The translations under genes were made by a program, and so were the position numbers. Positions 52,025-59,740 of a DNA stretch of 63,893 nt are shown here, piece after piece. Source of the stretch: an uncultured Oscillospiraceae bacterium (GTDB lineage Bacteria; Bacillota; Clostridia; Oscillospirales; Ruminococcaceae); NCBI GenBank assembly GCA_910579175.1, contig CAJTTB010000016.1, forward strand, positions 1-63,893. Reading direction: 5' to 3'. How positions within the stretch are numbered: position 1 is the stretch's first letter; each line of letters opens with the position of its first letter. The notes beneath the pieces are model-generated. The model saw only the letters and a program-made list of their open reading frames with translations, was not told the origin of the DNA and searched no databases.

Positions 52025-52405
52025 TTATTTATGGGGTTTTCTTTTTTCTGTTTTTTTATGAAAAAGTTCTTTTATACCAACCAACAAAATAAATCCACCG
52101 AATAGTTTAGAAAGCAACTCTTCTGGAACAAAAGCGGATAAAAAGCTGCCCAAAATAACCCCTAAAATGCCCATAATGATGGATTGAAGCAATACTTTTT
52201 TTTCAATTAAGTGATTGCGAAGATGCAATATGATCGATAAAATCGAGATGGGAATGAAGAAAATCAAGTTCATTAGTTGACTTTCCAGTTGGGGAATGGC
52301 GGTGAAGAATGTTAAATAAATCAATAGGATAAATCCTCCACCCAGCCCCATCGAAGCGGTCACTCCCGAAAAAAATCCAGCAATACAAAGCCATAAAATA
52401 TTCAT
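52025..52405 (-). CDS. TauE/SafE-family permease, C-terminal half gene
   Basis: 126-residue membrane protein with four hydrophobic helices, the size of one half of a TauE/SafE transporter, a family exporting sulfite, sulfoacetate or related anions. It begins with the family-typical FSGVTASMGLGGGFILLIYL (residues 12-31), matching the G-x-x-G-G-G-x-I/G loop also found in the partner. It overlaps the partner gene by 4 nt (ATGA). The two 126-129-residue proteins probably form one transporter from separately encoded halves. The substrate is inferred only at family level. Confidence 0.8.
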   Translation of the reverse strand: MNILWLCIAGFFSGVTASMGLGGGFILLIYLTFFTAIPQLESQLMNLIFFIPISILSIILHLRNHLIEKKVLLQSIIMGILGVILGSFLSAFVPEELLSKLFGGFILLVGIKELFHKKTEKRKPHK

Positions 52406-52791
52406 AAAAACAACATCCTAATTCCCGAATAAATAATAATTGCTCCAAAAATGCGTCGAAGCAAATCACTTTTAATTTTAGACAGTATTATCGTACCTAA
52501 AATTGCTCCCATGAGTCCAAATGGAATCAACCATAATAGTTGTTGGGTATTTAGTGGAACGCCTTGGATAAAATAACTGATTGTACTTGCAATACTCAGA
52601 GGAAGAATGATAGCTACAGAAGTAGCATGAGCTTTTTGGGGTGGAATGTCCATTTGTTCTAACATGGGAACAACTGCAATCCCCCCGCCAGCGCCAAATA
52701 GACCATTTAAAATGCCAGAGACAAAACCGAGTAAATAAGAAGCATATTTTTGAAAGATGGATTGTTTTTTGGATGTACTCATTTTTTGCAT
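52402..52791 (-). CDS. TauE/SafE-family permease, N-terminal half gene
   Basis: 129-residue partner of the gene at 52025-52405, with four hydrophobic helices and the FVSGILNGLFGAGGGIAVVP loop (residues about 23-42) that characterises TauE/SafE half-domains. ATG 52791 is chosen because GTGAGGAA precedes it at about 7 nt. The open frame continues about 59 codons upstream, but that part overlaps tcdA antiphase and is not credible. The ribosome site lies in the 3' arm of a terminator-like hairpin, so expression may depend on read-through from tcdA. Confidence 0.78.
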   Translation of the reverse strand: MQKMSTSKKQSIFQKYASYLLGFVSGILNGLFGAGGGIAVVPMLEQMDIPPQKAHATSVAIILPLSIASTISYFIQGVPLNTQQLLWLIPFGLMGAILGTIILSKIKSDLLRRIFGAIIIYSGIRMLFL

Positions 52792-52833
52792 GAAAAAATT
52801 CCTCACAAACATTTTTTTTAGTTTGTGAAGAAT
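52792..52833 (-). terminator. Terminator/attenuator between tcdA and the TauE genes
   Basis: On the minus strand ATTCTTCACAAAC pairs with GTTTGTGAGGAAT (13 bp, one G-U), followed by TTTTTT. The 3' arm includes the GAGGA ribosome site of the next gene, so folding would both stop transcription and hide the site. Confidence 0.7.
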
Positions 52834-52858
52834 TTTGCTGTTTATACAAGTATTTTGA

Positions 52859-53575
52859 TTATGACAATAGCAACTGATTGATGACATAAGACGCCAACAA
52901 ATATCCTGCAACTGGTGGAGTAAAACTGATACTGGCAGGAGCATGTCTACCATGAGAGGCATCGCCAAGAAATCCTTGTTCTATTTTTCTGGGATATTCG
53001 GTGGAATAAAGAACAGTTTGTTTTGGTATCTTTCTCTTTTTTAGTTCTCGTCGAACCACTCTAGCCAAACCACACCCACATCCCGCCGTGTTTGCAATAT
53101 CTCCAATTTGAAATTGAAAGGGGTCCAAGCGATTGCCAGTGCCCATACAGGAAACAAGCCTAATTTGATGATGATAACAGTGCTCGATTAAGTGCAATTT
53201 GGAGGATACTGTGTCAATGGCATCTATGATAAAATCAACTGGATGAGAAAATAATAAATTGCTATTTTCGGCAGTATAAAAGATGGGAAGTTGAATGATT
53301 TCGCAGTTGGGATGAATAGCATGTAATCTTTGTGCCGCAACTTCCACTTTTGGCTTTCCAATCGTTTGGAGCGTAGAGAACAATTGTCGATTGAGATTGG
53401 TAATATCAAAGACATCATTGTCAATTAAAATTAATTTTCCTACACCAGCACGACAAATTGCTTCAGCACAACTGCCTCCCACACCGCCCAGTCCAAGTAT
53501 TGCAACTGTGGAATTTTGCAGTTGATTGAGTGCTTGTGTTCCAATGAGTGCTTGTGTTCTAAAAAGCCAGTCCAT
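52859..53575 (-). CDS. tcdA: tRNA threonylcarbamoyladenosine dehydratase
   Basis: 238-residue ThiF/E1-like enzyme that cyclises t6A37 of tRNA to ct6A using ATP. The nucleotide loop is AILGLGGVGGSCAEAICRAG near residues 29-48, the LIDNDVFDITNLNRQL stretch near 54-69 (E1-family Asp and Asn), and FIIDAIDTVSSKLHLIEHC near 113-131. Catalytic Arg/Lys-bearing segments and the GCGCGLARVVRRELKKR region follow. The length is normal. The start is ATG 53575 after AAAGGGGC. Its direct upstream neighbour is the 6S-like RNA. Confidence 0.93.
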   Translation of the reverse strand: MDWLFRTQALIGTQALNQLQNSTVAILGLGGVGGSCAEAICRAGVGKLILIDNDVFDITNLNRQLFSTLQTIGKPKVEVAAQRLHAIHPNCEIIQLPIFYTAENSNLLFSHPVDFIIDAIDTVSSKLHLIEHCYHHQIRLVSCMGTGNRLDPFQFQIGDIANTAGCGCGLARVVRRELKKRKIPKQTVLYSTEYPRKIEQGFLGDASHGRHAPASISFTPPVAGYLLASYVINQLLLS

Positions 53576-53594
53576 AAAAGCCCCTTTCGCTATC

Positions 53595-53765
53595 TATAAA
53601 AAAAGCCGGAACAGAGTTCCGGCTAGGTGTTTTTGAACCGCCTTGCAGTCGTGTTGTAATAAAAACCCGGTAAAAACCAGGTGGGTGACCTCCTGCCAGT
53701 TTCCTGCTCCCTTCGTCCGCCGAAGCGGGAGGTCTGCAATCAGTTAGCAGAGAAAAGCCCCCTTT
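53595..53765 (-). ncRNA. ssrS: Probable 6S RNA with terminator
   Basis: A GC-rich non-coding segment of about 165 nt on the minus strand ends in a strong terminator (AGCCGGAAC-TCT-GTTCCGGCT followed by T-run). It folds into long hairpins, including CCTCCCGCTTCGGCGGACG near its 5' end, AGGAGGTCACCCACCT in the middle and the GCAAGGCGGTTC segment near the 3' side. Size, large interrupted stem, and position next to tcdA fit Firmicute 6S RNA, which sequesters sigma-A RNA polymerase in stationary phase. It lacks the SRP RNA tetraloop and the tmRNA or RNase P cores. The exact 5' end is uncertain. Confidence 0.65.
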
Positions 53766-53915
53766 TATAATAGTGTTGGATTATTATAAACTACACTAAC
53801 TATACTCTAGAAAGAGTCTTGACAAGGCAGTAATGAAATATATGTTATATTATAACATATTTTTTAAAAAATACAATAGTTATTTTTGGCGTTAGAAGAA
53901 AGTCAACAAATATAT

Positions 53916-54248
53916 TTATGATTCCAATTTTTTTTCGGCTTCTTCGTATTCTTCTTCGTACATACTAGAAAGTTTTTCTAAAAATATATTGCCAATTTTG
54001 TCGTATTCATCGTCATTGTCAATGGATGCCATCATTTCTTCTCCATCAATGATTTCAGATTTTAAAACGACCAAATCCCCATCAGAATTTAAAGCATCTT
54101 GTGTGTTTTCATAATAAGGAAGTAGCGCAAAATAACGTTGATTATCTATTTCTAAAATATCGAGTAGTTCAAAGGCTTGTTCGTTGCCTTCTTCATCAAC
54201 CAACGTATAGATATCAGGTGTATAATCAAATTCCATCTCTTCAGACAT
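53916..54248 (-). CDS. DUF1292 family protein
   Basis: About 110-residue acidic protein of the DUF1292 (YrzB-like) family. The family core is YTPDIYTLVDEEGNEQAFEL (near residues 8-27) followed by LDILEIDNQRYFALLPYYE and VVLKSEIIDGEEMMASIDND, the usual alternating strands. The tail is Glu-rich. ATG 54248 gives the standard MSEEMEF start; an upstream ATG 54305 would add 19 hydrophobic residues and is not favoured. No clear ribosome site is seen for either. Function of the family is unknown. Confidence 0.8.
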   Translation of the reverse strand: MSEEMEFDYTPDIYTLVDEEGNEQAFELLDILEIDNQRYFALLPYYENTQDALNSDGDLVVLKSEIIDGEEMMASIDNDDEYDKIGNIFLEKLSSMYEEEYEEAEKKLES

Positions 54249-54721
54249 ATTGATTGTACTGCTAAAAATATAGGACAAATATATTGCTATCAAAGTGTTT
54301 ATCATAGGTTATAAAACAGTTGTACACTTGATATTTTTATAGTTTGTCTAGCAGTTTCTCCTTTCTTAACATGCTTTTGACAGTCTTCGTATTTTCTCGA
54401 TAGACAGCGATATAATATGGATTAAAAATGTGCCAGTGGGCACAAAAAATAGACTATCTATAGTATAGCACAAAAGGAAATGTTTGTATAGTTTTTTATA
54501 GGGATTTGAAAGGAGATATCATAAATGAAATGATGGTGAGAAAAGGGTTTTAAAAAAAGGTTGGGAATGCGAAATGATAAAATCATTCTAAATAGATAAA
54601 ATAAATTTGATTATTTATTTTAATATATGAATTGTGAAAATAAAAAATGACTTTTGAATTTTATTTCATCTTAATCATATAAAAGATTAACAGTTTATTT
54701 TTATTTAAGATAAAAAAACTA

Positions 54722-54750
54722 TTGACAAATGATATAAAGGGGATTATAAT
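54722..54750 (+). promoter_or_regulatory. Perfect consensus sigma-A promoter in a gene-poor region
   Basis: TTGACA (54722-54727), exactly 17 nt, then TATAAT (54745-54750): both hexamers match consensus. The only reading frame positioned to use it is the 21-codon ORF at 54833. Confidence 0.75.
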
Positions 54751-54832
54751 ATAATCAAGATAAGAAACCAAAAGCAAATGAAAACAGTTGTTTGAAAAAA
54801 CAAATTGTTTTACCGAAAAGGGGGCGTTTCCA

Positions 54833-54898
54833 TTGAAGGATATTGAACCATTTTCAATCTCATGGAAGGAAATCGGAACAGGTCACAAAGGTAAGTAA
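54833..54898 (+). CDS. Candidate 21-residue peptide
   Basis: TTG 54833 opens a 21-codon frame (LKDIEPFSISWKEIGTGHKG plus Lys) ending at TAA 54896-54898. A purine-rich AAAAGGGGGCG sequence lies 10-15 nt upstream as a possible ribosome site, and a perfect promoter lies about 80 nt upstream. The peptide is not hydrophobic, so it is not a type I toxin of the usual kind; a leader or signalling peptide is conceivable. I know no homologue. Coding status is uncertain. Confidence 0.35.
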   Translation: MKDIEPFSISWKEIGTGHKGK

Positions 54899-55810
54899 AC
54901 TTTAGCGGTTCGGGCAAAGATAAGAATGATAGGTAATTTCCAATTATTCTTTATGCCAAAAAGAGAAGATTTAAAACTTGCGAGTGGAAACTTTGAAATA
55001 TCATAGAGGTGAGAATCTCTTTAAAATAAAGACTTGCAAAAATCTCCTTTCGTGAAAAAATTTAAAAGTGAGGTGTTTCCAATGGTTTAGAACAATCGAA
55101 AAGTATTTTAAAATCTTGGTTTGAGGTAATAAAATTTTATAAGCGATTCATGATATTAGATAGATAAAAGATTGAACTATGGATTTTTGGAATTTATAAA
55201 CTGCGATCCACAATAAAATAATTTTCAAAGTGATAGTGTAATATCCATTATGAGAGTAGAAATTCTAGTCAAATTTTTACCTTGAAAATAAAAGGAAAGT
55301 GATGGGATTCTACCAACAAAAATTATTTTAAAAACTACTAGGTTATAAAAGAAAAAATGAAGTAAAGTAGATTATTATTGAAAGATTATAACCGTTTATA
55401 ATCAAAAATAATAGAAGATATCTAATAATAAGTTTCTTATCTGTATGTTAGAGAGTATTGAAAGAGAAAATATAACCAATAGTAAATACCCATTAATCTG
55501 AATATAGTAATTATAATATAAAAAGTTTTCTATAAAGATAGTTTTTTAAGGTAGAACAGGCGATAAGAGATTGAATTTTTTAACTGTTAATCATAAAAAC
55601 AAAATAATTTTTACAATATAAATGCGAAAAGTCCACATCGTTGGGGGTGGGATAAAAGCAATTAAAAAAGGTTTTGACACGAACTGAATGCTATGATAGA
55701 TATCAAAGTATCTTTCAACATAAAAGTGTCAGAAGATAGATTATAGAGAATTTTAGAGGATAATTATAATATTTAAGAAAGGAATATAAAATTGAATATT
55801 GAAGAAATAT

Positions 55811-55854
55811 ACTAGAGCGCATCGAAACATTGATAGAATGAGATGCGCTCTAGT
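55811..55854. other. Perfect 13-bp inverted repeat
   Basis: ACTAGAGCGCATC (55811-55823) and GATGCGCTCTAGT (55842-55854) form a perfect stem with an 18-nt loop. It is the most GC-rich spot in this AT-rich region. No T-run follows, so it is not a standard terminator. Confidence 0.6.
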
Positions 55855-55947
55855 TATGTTATTGGGAAGAAGATCATGATAAACTCTATTAAAAAATAAA
55901 TGTTGACATTTATTGTAAAATATGAGAAAATAATATTGATTTAGAAT

Positions 55948-56032
55948 GTGTCTAAAGACACAGAAGAAAAAGGTATATTTTTTATTATTTCGCAAATCGC
56001 CAACCAAGTTGGTGGCTTTATAATAAAAAATA
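55948..56032 (+). repeat. Structured element R, left copy
   Basis: It begins with the hairpin GTGTCT-AA-AGACAC (55948-55961), followed by a purine-rich linker. An outer stem TATTTTTTATTAT (55976-55988) pairs perfectly with ATAATAAAAAATA (56020-56032) and encloses TCGC...CGCC and a GCC-AAC / GTT...GGC hairpin. A diverged copy with the same layout is at 59381-59466. The stem sequences differ between copies but stay paired. It could be a structured RNA or a mobile-element end. Strand is assumed. Confidence 0.65.
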
Positions 56033-56155
56033 GGAGTTTAAAAAGTGAGCAGTATGTCCTGCTGAAAGCATTAAATCTTTATTATTTAGCTTATATCTAC
56101 TAAAATTGAATACTGTGTACCCAGACATTGTATATCGTCGTATGATGAAAAATTT

Positions 56156-56231
<76 letters not shown>

Positions 56232-56280
56232 AGGTACACAGGCAAAAGGTTTGTTTCAAAACATCTTTTATAGTTATGAT

Positions 56281-56312
56281 ACCACACAGATATTGCAAAG
56301 TGTGGTTTTTTG
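56281..56312 (+). terminator. Terminator of tRNA-Ala
   Basis: ACCACAC and GTGTGGT form a stem followed by TTTTT, about 50 nt past the tRNA. Confidence 0.7.
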
Positions 56313-56460
56313 TGTTAGGTGCAGATTATCTGTGCGAATTTGCAAAAGAACCATTATTCACAATACTTAATGTAAAGCTGAAGAAATAATTTGGATAAAA
56401 AATTTTACAATTTGTGGAGAACATTTGTTTTATAAATAAAAAATCAAAGGAGGGATACTC

Positions 56461-57432
56461 TTGATTGAAGTAAGCCATCTGAAAAAGGAGTTCAAGATAC
56501 CCATACAGAAAAAGGGCAGCTTTGCCGCTGTACGAAATCTGTTCTCCAGCGAACACACCATAAAAAGAGCTGTTGACGATATTAGCTTCTCCGTAGGTGA
56601 TGGGGAGATGATAGGTTTTATTGGGAAAAATGGCGCAGGTAAATCTACCACCATCAAAATGCTTTCCGGCATTTTGCAACCTACCTCCGGGAGTGTGACT
56701 GTAAACGGTATCCATCCCTTTGACCAGCGTATGGAAAATGCCAGACAAATCGGTGTGGTATTCGGTCAAAAGACCCAGCTTTGGTGGGATGTACCGCTGA
56801 TTGAAAGTTACCGCCTGTTGCGGGAGATTTATCAAATTGATGGGGCTATGTATCAGAAGAATCTTGACAGATATATACCCATGTTGGGCTTAGAGGAAGT
56901 TATCAACAAGCCAGTACGGCAGATGAGCTTAGGACAACGGGTAAAATCCGATATCTGTGCGGCACTGCTTCATGATCCAAAGATTCTCTTTTTGGACGAG
57001 CCCACTATTGGCGTGGATGTTGTATCAAAGAAATACCTCCATGATTTTATTTCAGAGGTCAACCAGGAAAAAGGCACTACAGTCTTATTGACTACCCATG
57101 ATATGGGTGATATTGAGAAGCTCTGTTCTCGGGTAGTGGTGATTGACTCTGGTCATCTGATGTATGACGGCGACTTGGAGAGCATGGTGCAAAAATTCGG
57201 TTCTGTCCGCTCGTTGATGATAGAATTTGAAGAGCCTATAGCGGATTTTCAGGTTGAAAATGCCCAACTGACCAAAAGCGAAGGCAATCGCAAGTGGTTC
57301 TCATTCCACCGGACCAAGGTCACACCTATGGAGCTGATCCGCTTTATTGGTGACAAATATCCTATCCACGATATAGAGATTATCGAGCCTGATATTGAGG
57401 GGATTGTGAGGAATCTTTATGAAAGCAAGTAA
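56461..57432 (+). CDS. ABC exporter ATPase of the ABC-2/DUF990 type
   Basis: 323-residue ATPase. Walker A is GKNGAGKST near residues 56-64, the signature MSLGQRVKSD near 157-166, Walker B ILFLDEPTIGVD near 177-188 and the switch His in LTTHDMGD near 211-218. The N-terminal insert FKIPIQKKGSFAAVRNLFSS is typical of ATPases paired with two DUF990-type permeases. TTG 56461 follows AAAGGAGGG. It overlaps the first permease by 14 nt. Base composition is clearly richer in G+C than flanking genes, with many CTG/CGG/GGC codons, suggesting acquisition by transfer. The substrate is unknown. Confidence 0.9.
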   Translation: MIEVSHLKKEFKIPIQKKGSFAAVRNLFSSEHTIKRAVDDISFSVGDGEMIGFIGKNGAGKSTTIKMLSGILQPTSGSVTVNGIHPFDQRMENARQIGVVFGQKTQLWWDVPLIESYRLLREIYQIDGAMYQKNLDRYIPMLGLEEVINKPVRQMSLGQRVKSDICAALLHDPKILFLDEPTIGVDVVSKKYLHDFISEVNQEKGTTVLLTTHDMGDIEKLCSRVVVIDSGHLMYDGDLESMVQKFGSVRSLMIEFEEPIADFQVENAQLTKSEGNRKWFSFHRTKVTPMELIRFIGDKYPIHDIEIIEPDIEGIVRNLYESK

Positions 57433-58237
57433 CGGTGTGAGCTTGCGGACAGGTACGGCATTTCTCCGCAATGAATTTTATAATATGAGCATTTACCGCG
57501 TATCTTTCTGGCTCAACTTTATTTATACATTTCTTATGATGTATAGTGTTGGTTATGTGTGGCGGGCTTTATACGCTGCAAATCCCAGCGTTGCGGGGGT
57601 CCCTCTTCCACAAATGATTTCCTATGCTGTACTAGGTGTGGCTTTAGAGGCGATTTTACATCCTCGGAATGGTCCACAGAGATATATCATGGAACAGGTC
57701 CGCAAGGGCACCATTGAAATGGATATTATGAAGCCCATCGATTTTCAATTTTATATGTTTGCCAAAAATATAGGTGGCATATCAGTACGCTTCCTATTTT
57801 TGGTGCTGCCTTCGCTGATTGTGGCATTTTTTTTGTTTTCATTGGAACTTCCAAATTTACCTGCCTTTTTAGGCTTTTTTTGCAGTCTGCTTTTTTCAGT
57901 TATCGTCAGCTTTTTCTTGAATTTTATTTTGGGTCTGTTGAGCATGGTCACCATGAATATACGTAACATCAACTGGGGTTATAATGCGTTGCTTCGCTTC
58001 TTTTCTGGTCAGATGGTGCCGTTGTGGATTTTCCCAGGCGCGCTTGGCGTAATTAGCGAAATCTTGCCTTTCCGTTGCATTTATTCTATTCCTATGTCCA
58101 TTTATATTGGGAATGATACGGGAATAGATATGCTAAAAGCGTTAGGCGTACAGTTTGCATGGATACTTGTTCTCTGGTTGGCGTCCCGGTTGTTAATGAA
58201 GCGGGTGTTTACCAAAGTGATGATACAGGGGGGTTGA
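57419..58237 (+). CDS. ABC-2 family permease, first of a pair
   Basis: 272-residue membrane protein with six predicted helices: near 27-48, 67-85, 118-142, 147-180, 195-215 and 240-258. The MEQVRKGTIEMDIMKPIDFQ segment (residues about 90-110) is the cytoplasmic coupling region that in this family reads 'G-x-[IL]-[DE]-x-x-L-x-[KR]-P'. It overlaps the ATPase gene and is followed 4 nt later by a second permease. The pair forms a heterodimeric pore. The first residues (MKASNGVSLRTG) are polar and cytoplasmic. Confidence 0.85.
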   Translation: MKASNGVSLRTGTAFLRNEFYNMSIYRVSFWLNFIYTFLMMYSVGYVWRALYAANPSVAGVPLPQMISYAVLGVALEAILHPRNGPQRYIMEQVRKGTIEMDIMKPIDFQFYMFAKNIGGISVRFLFLVLPSLIVAFFLFSLELPNLPAFLGFFCSLLFSVIVSFFLNFILGLLSMVTMNIRNINWGYNALLRFFSGQMVPLWIFPGALGVISEILPFRCIYSIPMSIYIGNDTGIDMLKALGVQFAWILVLWLASRLLMKRVFTKVMIQGG

Positions 58238-58241
58238 GAAT

Positions 58242-59036
58242 ATGCGAAATATCCGGTTATATGGGCAGTTTTTGCGAATGGCAGTGCTGGGAAAAGTGCA
58301 GTACAAAGCGGACTTTCTAGTAGGGATTGTCAGTGTGTTGATTTTGAACGCAGTGAATCTATCCTTAATAGGTATTTTGGTATATAACTTCAATACGCTG
58401 GGGGACTGGAATATTTGGGACTTGCTGTTCCTTTATAGTTTCTGGATGTTAAGCCGAGGCATTTATGGGGTGTTTTTCTGGCACTTATCTGATTTAGAAG
58501 AAATGATCGTCAGTGGTACCTTTGATGCTTATTTGGTGCGACCTGCCAGCCCATTTCTACAGTTTATTGGGAAAGACATCAGCTATACTGGCGTAGGGGA
58601 TTTTCTGGTAGGTCTACTGGGATTTATCCTTGCCTCTGCGCAAATTGGTCTGCACTGGCACATAGGTCAATGGGTGTATTTTGTGATATGTGTGTTGTCT
58701 GGTGCGTTGATCCAGGTGGCGATCAACTGGATTGGGGCTAGTCTTTGTTTTTGGACAACACGTTCTAATGCTGCCATGTATATTGCTGAAAGATTTACGG
58801 TGCTGATGCAGCAATATCCAGTCAATATTTTTGGCAAATATTTTCAGGTTTTTGTAACATGCTTTTTGCCTGTGGCGTTTATCAACTACTACCCTAGTGT
58901 GGTGCTGTTGGGTAAGGCGGTGACCAAAATACAGGTTTGGCAATATGGGGCACCTGTAGTAGCAGTCTTGCTGTTGGCGATTGCGGCATTTATCTGGACA
59001 AAGGGTGTCAAGAGATATGCAGGAACTGGAAACTAG
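58242..59036 (+). CDS. ABC-2 family permease, second of a pair (ABC2_membrane_6/DUF990-like)
   Basis: 264-residue membrane protein with about six helices and the same coupling motif, MIVSGTFDAYLVRPASPFLQ near residues 88-107, the recognisable DUF990 signature. A YRLYGQFLRM-like amphipathic start (NIRLYGQFLRMAVLGKVQYK) precedes helix 1. With the two upstream genes it makes a complete ATPase-permease-permease exporter. It ends at 59036 with no terminator at once; the AT-rich sequence resumes directly after it, marking a sharp compositional boundary. Confidence 0.87.
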   Translation: MRNIRLYGQFLRMAVLGKVQYKADFLVGIVSVLILNAVNLSLIGILVYNFNTLGDWNIWDLLFLYSFWMLSRGIYGVFFWHLSDLEEMIVSGTFDAYLVRPASPFLQFIGKDISYTGVGDFLVGLLGFILASAQIGLHWHIGQWVYFVICVLSGALIQVAINWIGASLCFWTTRSNAAMYIAERFTVLMQQYPVNIFGKYFQVFVTCFLPVAFINYYPSVVLLGKAVTKIQVWQYGAPVVAVLLLAIAAFIWTKGVKRYAGTGN

Positions 59037-59271
59037 ATGATATCAATAGGATTTTGCTTAACGTTTATTTTATTTATCAACTTTCCTATCATTGAGCGGT
59101 GTGCCAAGGAACTCTATTTGAAACTGAATCTCAGTATTGAGCAGTTCTGCTGTTGTTTAGATGGTATTCCTGATGTAGCGATCATCTTTCGCATATTTGC
59201 ATTATCTCTTCATAATACACACTGACTTTCAGTCAAAACAATATCCTTTCTGTAATGAGAGCATAGAAAAC

Positions 59272-59334
59272 ATGGTTTGGGAGAGTATTTGAATGGTATT
59301 CAAGAGGTAATCGCTTTCAGTCTGATCGTCTCCA
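59272..59334 (+). pseudogene. Decayed copy of tRNA-Ala
   Basis: About 60 nt align with the intact tRNA-Ala at 56156: GGGAGAG, TTGAATGG-ATTCAAGAGGT and GTCTCCA are shared. The D-arm, variable region and T-arm are broken, the anticodon loop is changed to TGGTATT, and CCA is lost. It lies just past the GC-rich ABC cassette. The 59037-59271 stretch between contains only a doubtful Cys-containing 62-codon frame directly after the permease stop. Confidence 0.75.
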
Positions 59335-59380
59335 TTTATATCTCAATTTGAGATAATAAAAAATAGTATTGATTGAAAAT

Positions 59381-59466
59381 GTGTCTAAAGACACAGAGGA
59401 AAAAGGTATATTTTTTGTTACTCGCTGATACGCCTGACTAACGTCAGCGGCTCGTAATAAAAAATT
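59381..59466 (+). repeat. Structured element R, right copy
   Basis: The same layout as 55948-56032: an identical GTGTCT-AA-AGACAC hairpin (59381-59394), the linker with GAAAAAGGTATATTTTTT, and an outer stem TATTTTTTGTTAC (59409-59421) pairing with GTAATAAAAAATT (59454-59466) through one G-U. The inner hairpin GCC-TGAC / GTCA-GC-GGC replaces GCC-AAC / GTT-GGT-GGC. The changes preserve pairing. Confidence 0.65.
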
Positions 59467-59475
59467 GTTGTGATT

Positions 59476-59507
59476 AAGACCGAATGTAACAATTCGGTCT
59501 TTTTTTA
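59476..59507 (+). terminator. Intrinsic terminator after element R right copy
   Basis: AGACCGAAT and ATTCGGTCT form a 9-bp stem followed by TTTTTTT. It could end a transcript that includes element R. Confidence 0.85.
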
Positions 59508-59623
59508 TTTAATTTATATTTCGGTGATAACTATTATAAAAGAATTGTTTTGAGAAAATAATACAAAAAATTTTATGATATTAGAATTAATTGTCGATTT
59601 GTTCTTGAAAATATAAAAATTAA

Positions 59624-59652
59624 TTGATTTTCTTTGGAAAATATAGTAATAT
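59624..59652 (+). promoter_or_regulatory. Promoter candidate for the chemoreceptor gene
   Basis: TTGATT (59624-59629), a 17-nt spacer and TAATAT (59647-59652) lie 88 nt before the gene. I did not find a clear flagellar sigma motif. Confidence 0.4.
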
Positions 59653-59740
59653 AAAATTGTGAATAAAATTATTTTGAACTGTGTCAAAAAATGTAAAAGC
59701 AAGAGAATGGGTTCAAATTTTGTGAAAGAAGGCAAAGAAT

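Larger units (their letters stand above)
54306..55940. other. AT-rich gene-poor region
   Basis: About 1.6 kb without a credible gene longer than 21 codons. It holds a perfect consensus promoter (54722-54750), the micro-ORF at 54833-54898, a short GTGCC/GGGCAC hairpin near 54429-54443, and a 13-bp hairpin at 55811-55854. A segment GAGGTGTTTCCAATGG near 55070-55085 resembles the ribosome-site region of the micro-ORF (GGGCGTTTCCATTGAAGG), suggesting a decayed duplicate. I see nothing else that I can name. Confidence 0.6.

Noticed and set aside
52792..52968. 59-codon N-terminal extension of the first TauE half gene
   Set aside because: It overlaps tcdA and the terminator hairpin in a different frame; the hydrophobic protein proper begins at ATG 52791.
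53595..53765. SRP RNA, tmRNA or RNase P RNA
   Set aside because: The SRP GGAAGCAG-type tetraloop helix, the tmRNA alanine acceptor/tag frame and the RNase P cores are not visible.
55753..56007. 84-codon minus-strand frame over element R
   Set aside because: It consists mostly of Phe, Tyr, Ile and Asn from AT-rich DNA and covers the structured element; no ribosome site.
59037..59225. 62-codon frame directly after the second permease
   Set aside because: No ribosome site; it falls across the compositional boundary after the ABC cassette and has no recognisable domain. It is probably a chance frame.
59272..59334. Second functional tRNA
   Set aside because: The D-arm and T-arm cannot pair, the acceptor 5' half is missing and CCA is lost, so it is a decayed copy.
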